Below are positions 59,254-64,000 of a stretch of 64,000 nucleotides of DNA, in pieces. A program made the position numbers and the translations under genes. This DNA comes from Saccharomyces paradoxus (lineage: Eukaryota; Ascomycota; Saccharomycetes; Saccharomycetales; Saccharomycetaceae), in assembly GCF_002079055.1 (NCBI RefSeq), contig NC_047494.1, positions 372,001 through 436,000 of the forward strand. The letters are read 5' to 3'. Under the pieces are notes generated by a model. The model was not told the DNA's origin. It worked only from the letters and a program-made list of their open reading frames with translations, and did not search any database. Each line of letters begins with the position of its first letter. Position 1 is the stretch's first letter.

Positions 59254-61146
59254 ATGTCGTCAGAAAGGGTTTTAAATTATGCCCCACCCTTTAAATCATT
59301 TCTGGATACTTCTTTTTTCCAGGAACTATCGAGGCTGAAGCTCGATGTTTTGAAATTAGATTCAACATGCCAACCGCTTGCTGTGAATCTAGATCTTCGT
59401 AATATTCCCAGATCTGCCGATCAGGTTCCATTATTCCTAACAAACCGAAGTTTTGAAGAATACAATAAAAGACGTGATAATGAAGTGCCTATACAGGGCA
59501 AGATTTTCAATTTTAATGTATTAGACGAGTTTAAGAATCTGGATAAGCAACTATTTCTGCACCAAAGAGCATTGGAATCCTGGGAAGCTGGAGTAAAGGA
59601 TATTAATAAGTGCGTTTCCTTTGTGATTATTAGTTTTGCTGACTTGAAAAAGTACAGGTTTTATTACTGGTTGGGTGTTCCTTGTTTTCAAAGACCCTCT
59701 TCAACAGTTTTACATGTGCGGCCAGAGCCAAGTTTAAAAGAGCTGTGCACGAAGTGTCAAAAATGGTTTGATGTCAATTATTCAAAATGGGTGTGTATAT
59801 TGAACGAAGATGATGAAATAGTAAATTATGACAAGGACATTACTGCAAAAACCAAAGTTCTGGCGGTGAGGGATACAAGTACGATGGAAAACGTCCCCTC
59901 CGCCCTAACCAAAAATTTTCTCAGTATATTACAGTATGATGTTTCTGATTTGGCAGATTTCAGATTACTAATTATTAGACAGAATGGAGGCAGTTTTGCA
60001 TTAAATGCTACATTTGTTCCTTGTGACCCACAATTATCGTCAAGTAACCCAATTATGAAGGTTTCCGGATGGGAAAGGAATATGCAAGGAAAGCTAGCTC
60101 CGCGTGTTGTTGATTTAAGCTCTTTATTAGATCCCTTAAAGATTGCTGATCAATCTGTGGATTTAAATTTAAAGCTGATGAAATGGAGAATTGTTCCTGA
60201 CTTAAATTTGGATATCATCAAGAACAGAAAAGTATTACTACTAGGTGCTGGTACACTGGGTTGTTATGTTTCACGCGCATTAATAGCATGGGGTGTTAGA
60301 AAAATAACGTTTGTGGATAGTGGCACAGTTTCGTATTCAAATCCCGTGAGGCAGGCCTTGTATAATTTTGACGATTGTGGAAAACCAAAGGCAGAGCTTG
60401 CGGCTGCGTCTTTGAAAAGAATATTTCCTTTAATAGATGCTACGGGTGTGAAATTAAGTATTCCTATGATTGGTCATAAATTAGTTAACGAGGAAGCTCA
60501 GCATGAGGATTTTGACAGGCTAAGAGCGTTAATAAAAGAGCATGATATTGTTTTCTTATTGGTGGATTCACGAGAAAGTAGATGGCTACCGTCATTACTG
60601 AGCAACATGGAAAATAAAATCGTCATTAATGCTGCTCTGGGATTCGATAGTTACTTAGTTATGAGGCATGGCAATAGAAATGGACAGCCTTCAAAACAAC
60701 TGGGTTGTTACTTTTGCCATGATGTGGTCGCACCAACGGACAGCTTAACTGATAGGACTTTGGACCAAATGTGCACAGTGACCAGGCCTGGTGTTGCTAT
60801 GATGGCTTCTTCTTTGGCTGTTGAATTGATGGCTTCCTTATTACAGACTAAATACTCTGGTTCAGAAACAACGGTGTTAGGTGAAGTACCTCATCAAATA
60901 CGTGGGTTTTTGCATAATTTTTCTACCTTAAAATTAGAGACTCCAGCATACGAGCATTGCCCAGCATGCAGCCCTAAAGTTATTGAAGCGTTCACAGACT
61001 TAGGTTGGGAATTTGTGAAGAAGGCACTGGAACACCCACTTTATCTCGAAGAAATATGTGGTTTGTCAGTTATAAAGCAAGAGGTTGAACAACTAGGTAA
61101 TGACGTTTTTGAATGGGAAGATGATGAACCTAGTGCGATCGTCTGA
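59254..61146 (+). CDS. ATG7: E1-like autophagy enzyme Atg7
   Basis: This 630-residue enzyme activates both Atg12 and Atg8 and passes them to Atg10 and Atg3. It is required for autophagy and the Cvt pathway. The N-terminal domain (about 1-290) binds the E2 enzymes. The adenylation domain has the ATP-binding motif GAGTLG (Gly331-Gly336). The catalytic cysteine is Cys507 in MCTVTRPG, as in S. cerevisiae. Zinc ligands are seen in LGCYFCHD and HCPACSP, and the acidic C-terminal tail (EWEDDEPSAIV) captures Atg8. No change in active residues is seen. Confidence 0.98.
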   Translation: MSSERVLNYAPPFKSFLDTSFFQELSRLKLDVLKLDSTCQPLAVNLDLRNIPRSADQVPLFLTNRSFEEYNKRRDNEVPIQGKIFNFNVLDEFKNLDKQLFLHQRALESWEAGVKDINKCVSFVIISFADLKKYRFYYWLGVPCFQRPSSTVLHVRPEPSLKELCTKCQKWFDVNYSKWVCILNEDDEIVNYDKDITAKTKVLAVRDTSTMENVPSALTKNFLSILQYDVSDLADFRLLIIRQNGGSFALNATFVPCDPQLSSSNPIMKVSGWERNMQGKLAPRVVDLSSLLDPLKIADQSVDLNLKLMKWRIVPDLNLDIIKNRKVLLLGAGTLGCYVSRALIAWGVRKITFVDSGTVSYSNPVRQALYNFDDCGKPKAELAAASLKRIFPLIDATGVKLSIPMIGHKLVNEEAQHEDFDRLRALIKEHDIVFLLVDSRESRWLPSLLSNMENKIVINAALGFDSYLVMRHGNRNGQPSKQLGCYFCHDVVAPTDSLTDRTLDQMCTVTRPGVAMMASSLAVELMASLLQTKYSGSETTVLGEVPHQIRGFLHNFSTLKLETPAYEHCPACSPKVIEAFTDLGWEFVKKALEHPLYLEEICGLSVIKQEVEQLGNDVFEWEDDEPSAIV

Positions 61147-61881
61147 TATTTTGCATATAATAGCATCGATAAATATTATGGTGCCGCTTTTCCGTAACTA
61201 AGCTACTAAATTTTTGACTGTAACGTTTATAATCAGAGTGAATCATTGAAATCACTTCACTTTATTTTGCACATATATGTTTATAAACTTTTAATTAGAC
61301 AAATAATTCTTGGCTTTTACTTACAAAACATAAACACAAAATGTAATAACAAAATTTTTAACCCTCGCCATATTTTGAAGAATGAAGTGTGAAGTAAGCT
61401 CGAAATACCACCTTGTTGATATTTCCTTTTGCTGTGTATCAGTGGTATTTCTTTATTATGTAAGATACAAGCGTTCAACTAGTAAGTTTTATCATCATTG
61501 TCGGTAGCAAAGAAGTTGATAAAATACTTAATTAGATCATGTATAAAGTGATATGACAAGGCCCACACGATCTAATGATCATTACGCTCTCTTCACGTAT
61601 CCAAGCGTCCCCTTTTAATAAATCACAATATATTTGCATCTATATCCAAGGCCTTGCTATTACCCTTACTCTGGTAGTCGCGGAACAACAAAAAACGCCA
61701 AAAATAAGTATATGAAAATGTAAACAAAAAAAACTGGGTTGAAAAGTCATCGAAAGCCGTACTGGCTAGGTCCTTACTTCATATAACCTAACTGTTCCGC
61801 ACCAAGAAAATACCTGTGTATCCTTAATCCTTTACTCTCAAACCGTTCTAAGATTTTTTTGTTCACATCTTACGTAGAAAA
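61147..61881. other. ATG7-SPC97 intergenic region with possible replication origin
   Basis: This 735-bp A/T-rich region contains two 10-of-11 matches to the origin consensus WTTTAYRTTTW on the minus strand (61325-61335 and 61715-61725). The first extends to TTTATGTTTTGT, which fits the longer origin pattern. No RNA gene is seen. The SPC97 promoter lies here. Confidence 0.4.
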
Positions 61882-64000
61882 ATGGAAATCAAAGAAGTAG
61901 ATGACAGGGCAGAACTACTAAGATATACCGACAATATTCCCTTACTCGGAAAGCTAGTCAACCATCAACCATTATGGAGTACAAATCCCAAGTTAAAATC
62001 CTTTTCGTTGGAAAAAATATCAGCTCCTGACCAAAGGCGTGTGCAAGAGGCATTAGTTGTGAAAGACCTTTTAAATGTATTGATTGGACTTGAGGGAACA
62101 TACATCAGATATTTTAATGATTACGAACCCAGTGACCCAGAAACACCAATAGAATTTAAAATTGCAAAGAAAATGGACCCATCATTCAAAACATTCAGTA
62201 GAAGAATTGTTAGGTATGGTAAACAATACATGATATTAACGAGGGCGTATGAAAAATGGTCCGACGCAAGTTTTGGAATGGTTTTGCAAAGATTTGGTTA
62301 TGAAATCAGGAAATTTTTAGAGGATGTTTATTTAAAAACGTTAGTTGAAAGACTCGAAAGAGACTTCAATAAAGTACCTAATTTTTCCATCAGAGAACTA
62401 GAACAAATTATTAATGAAACAGAAGTAAACAAACAAATGGAGTTGCTTTACAATGTTTATGAAGAAATTTGTAGAGAGATAGAAGAAAGAAGAACAAACC
62501 AATCTTCACAAGAAGACTTCAATAATTTCATGGACAATATGAAAAACGAAAGCAGCTTACACTTAAGATTGATGGTGGCGTTCGACACAACAGTATATCC
62601 AGTACCCAAAGGTGGTGCCATATTAAAAATTTTTCAGCAAAAAATACTCGAAAATTTGGGTGATAGGTCAAGCGTAATATTTTTGAAAAAGCTATTGAAC
62701 AATATAAGCCAAGACTACTGTACAATGTTGTATGAGTGGTTAACACAGGGTATATTAAACGACCCTTACCAAGAATTTATGACTTATGATGATTTAGAAG
62801 GTAAAACGGATAATATATTTGACGCAAGAGACAGAGCGTGGGACACGCAGTACTTCATCAGAAAAGATGTATTATTACGGGATTGTGACTCAGAAGAAGA
62901 TAAAAATCTACTCTTCAAGATGTTAAGGACTGGCATTTTGCTCAAAGTAGTGCGAGCTAGCTTACAAATATCTACCATACCTTCTAATAGCAGTGATATA
63001 ACCATTCAAGAAATCCAAGATTTTGCTGACTTGATGGAGGGTTCTAATCTTGAACTTTATGTGGATAAATGTTACAACAGAGCTAATAAAATCTTTTTAA
63101 AGTTGTTTTTTCAGGGTTACGATTTGATCAATATAACAAAACAATTGGAAGAAATTTTTCTTGGATATCAATCTGGTCATAATATTTTGAAATTTCTAAC
63201 TAAAAATATGGGTGAGTTGACCAAGCACTACAGAAATAATAATAATGCAAACTACGACAAGCTACTACAGAATTTTGAGTTAGAGAGACAATCAGAGCAT
63301 CCAAACAATTTGATGAGGCAACTCCTGACGGTACAGTTCGATACAGAAACACTTCCGCAAGTTTTATCGCATTATCTCCAGATTTATCCAGAAATATCTG
63401 AGAACAACCCAGCAGACGATAACAGCGACCCATTGATGCAGGCGAATAATTTCAAGAATATGAACGCCATTCTCTTTGACGAACTAAGTAAAGAACGAAC
63501 GGGCGCCAACCATGGGCCTGATCTAGAACTATACACGTCCAAAAGCGCAATTTATCATTTAAAATTGGACATCAACGTACCGTATCCATTAAATATCATT
63601 ATTAGTAGGACGTGCATGATAAAATACCAAATAATTTCGCGCTACCAACTTGTTTTGCAATATCACTCAAAACTTTTAGATGAAACTTGGATGGACTTGA
63701 ATAAAAATCCCAGCTGGAAATACAGACGCTATTCAACTACTGTGAAGAGGAGAATTATAAGAGCTACGAGGGTACTGCATGGTAAAATGAACCATTTTAT
63801 TAAAGCCGTAATGGAATATTTCAACCAAAACGTAATTGATAAAGAGGTGCACTCATTAGAAAAGTGCTACAGGAATCCTACTCTAGCCGTTGCTATCCAA
63901 AATGAACTAGAGGGCGGATTAACAAATATAATGACAAATCGTTGTTTGTCTGATTTGATTCCACTACAGTTACAAATATTCGACATTGTATATAAGTTTT
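61882..64000 (+). CDS. SPC97: Gamma-tubulin complex protein Spc97, 5' part
   Basis: An open frame from the ATG at 61882 runs to the window edge, giving 706 codons; S. cerevisiae Spc97 has 823 residues, so about 115 are missing. It encodes MEIKEVDDRAELLRYTDNIP and is a GCP2-type protein. With Spc98 and Tub4 it forms the small gamma-tubulin complex that nucleates microtubules at both faces of the spindle pole body. The GCP N-terminal domain (grip1 region) lies at about residues 60-430, and the beginning of the grip2 domain, which binds gamma-tubulin, is visible from about 500. No internal stop is seen. Confidence 0.95.
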   Translation, partial: MEIKEVDDRAELLRYTDNIPLLGKLVNHQPLWSTNPKLKSFSLEKISAPDQRRVQEALVVKDLLNVLIGLEGTYIRYFNDYEPSDPETPIEFKIAKKMDPSFKTFSRRIVRYGKQYMILTRAYEKWSDASFGMVLQRFGYEIRKFLEDVYLKTLVERLERDFNKVPNFSIRELEQIINETEVNKQMELLYNVYEEICREIEERRTNQSSQEDFNNFMDNMKNESSLHLRLMVAFDTTVYPVPKGGAILKIFQQKILENLGDRSSVIFLKKLLNNISQDYCTMLYEWLTQGILNDPYQEFMTYDDLEGKTDNIFDARDRAWDTQYFIRKDVLLRDCDSEEDKNLLFKMLRTGILLKVVRASLQISTIPSNSSDITIQEIQDFADLMEGSNLELYVDKCYNRANKIFLKLFFQGYDLINITKQLEEIFLGYQSGHNILKFLTKNMGELTKHYRNNNNANYDKLLQNFELERQSEHPNNLMRQLLTVQFDTETLPQVLSHYLQIYPEISENNPADDNSDPLMQANNFKNMNAILFDELSKERTGANHGPDLELYTSKSAIYHLKLDINVPYPLNIIISRTCMIKYQIISRYQLVLQYHSKLLDETWMDLNKNPSWKYRRYSTTVKRRIIRATRVLHGKMNHFIKAVMEYFNQNVIDKEVHSLEKCYRNPTLAVAIQNELEGGLTNIMTNRCLSDLIPLQLQIFDIVYKF

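Overview
The window is nuclear DNA of a budding yeast in the genus Saccharomyces. Every protein-coding gene can be matched by recalled sequence to the right arm of S. cerevisiae chromosome VIII, in the same order and orientation, from the 3' end of DSE2 (YHR143W) to the 5' two-thirds or more of SPC97 (YHR172W). Several proteins differ from the S. cerevisiae versions I remember by about 5-10 percent (SOL3, RTT107, YSP1, SPO12), while IMP3 and PRP8 are nearly identical. That suggests a sibling species (S. mikatae, S. jurei, S. kudriavzevii or S. paradoxus level) rather than a laboratory S. cerevisiae strain. This is from memory and no alignment was run.

Layout. 1-7.6 kb: DSE2 tail, RPC10 (shared polymerase subunit), DCD1, an intron-containing tRNA-Pro(UGG) with a small cluster of Ty LTR fossils just upstream of it, CRP1, MRPL6, IMP3. 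8-16 kb: SKG6, PEX28, MTC6, SPO12, SPO16. 16.5-27 kb: RTT107, YSP1/LAM1, the C/D snoRNA snR71, LIN1, REC104. 27-38 kb: KEL1, TDA11, PEX18, YAP1801, MPC2, SOL3. 38-53.6 kb: DNA2, PRP8, CDC23, THP2. 53.8-64 kb: MTG2, DBP8, NMD3, ATG7 and a truncated SPC97.

Functional themes. Three ribosome-biogenesis genes (IMP3, DBP8, NMD3) each carry an RRPE-like A/T element followed by a PAC element. Two early meiotic genes (SPO16, REC104) each have a Ume6/URS1 site about 80-95 bp upstream of the start. SPO12 has a textbook Mcm1 palindrome plus a forkhead site, as expected for the CLB2 cluster. PEX28, PEX18, ATG7, MPC2 and SOL3 are organelle or metabolic genes, and DNA2, RTT107, CDC23 and SPC97 serve chromosome replication, repair and segregation. 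These genes are neighbours, not operons; each has its own promoter.

I found no undescribed multi-gene system, CRISPR array or transferred island. The least explained signals are small and non-coding: a possible Pol III/TFIIIC unit between CRP1 and MRPL6, a hairpin and Tbf1 site in the snR71 leader, a 14-bp perfect palindrome upstream of YSP1, near-matches to the replication-origin consensus upstream of SPC97, and an upstream ORF that overlaps the RPC10 start.
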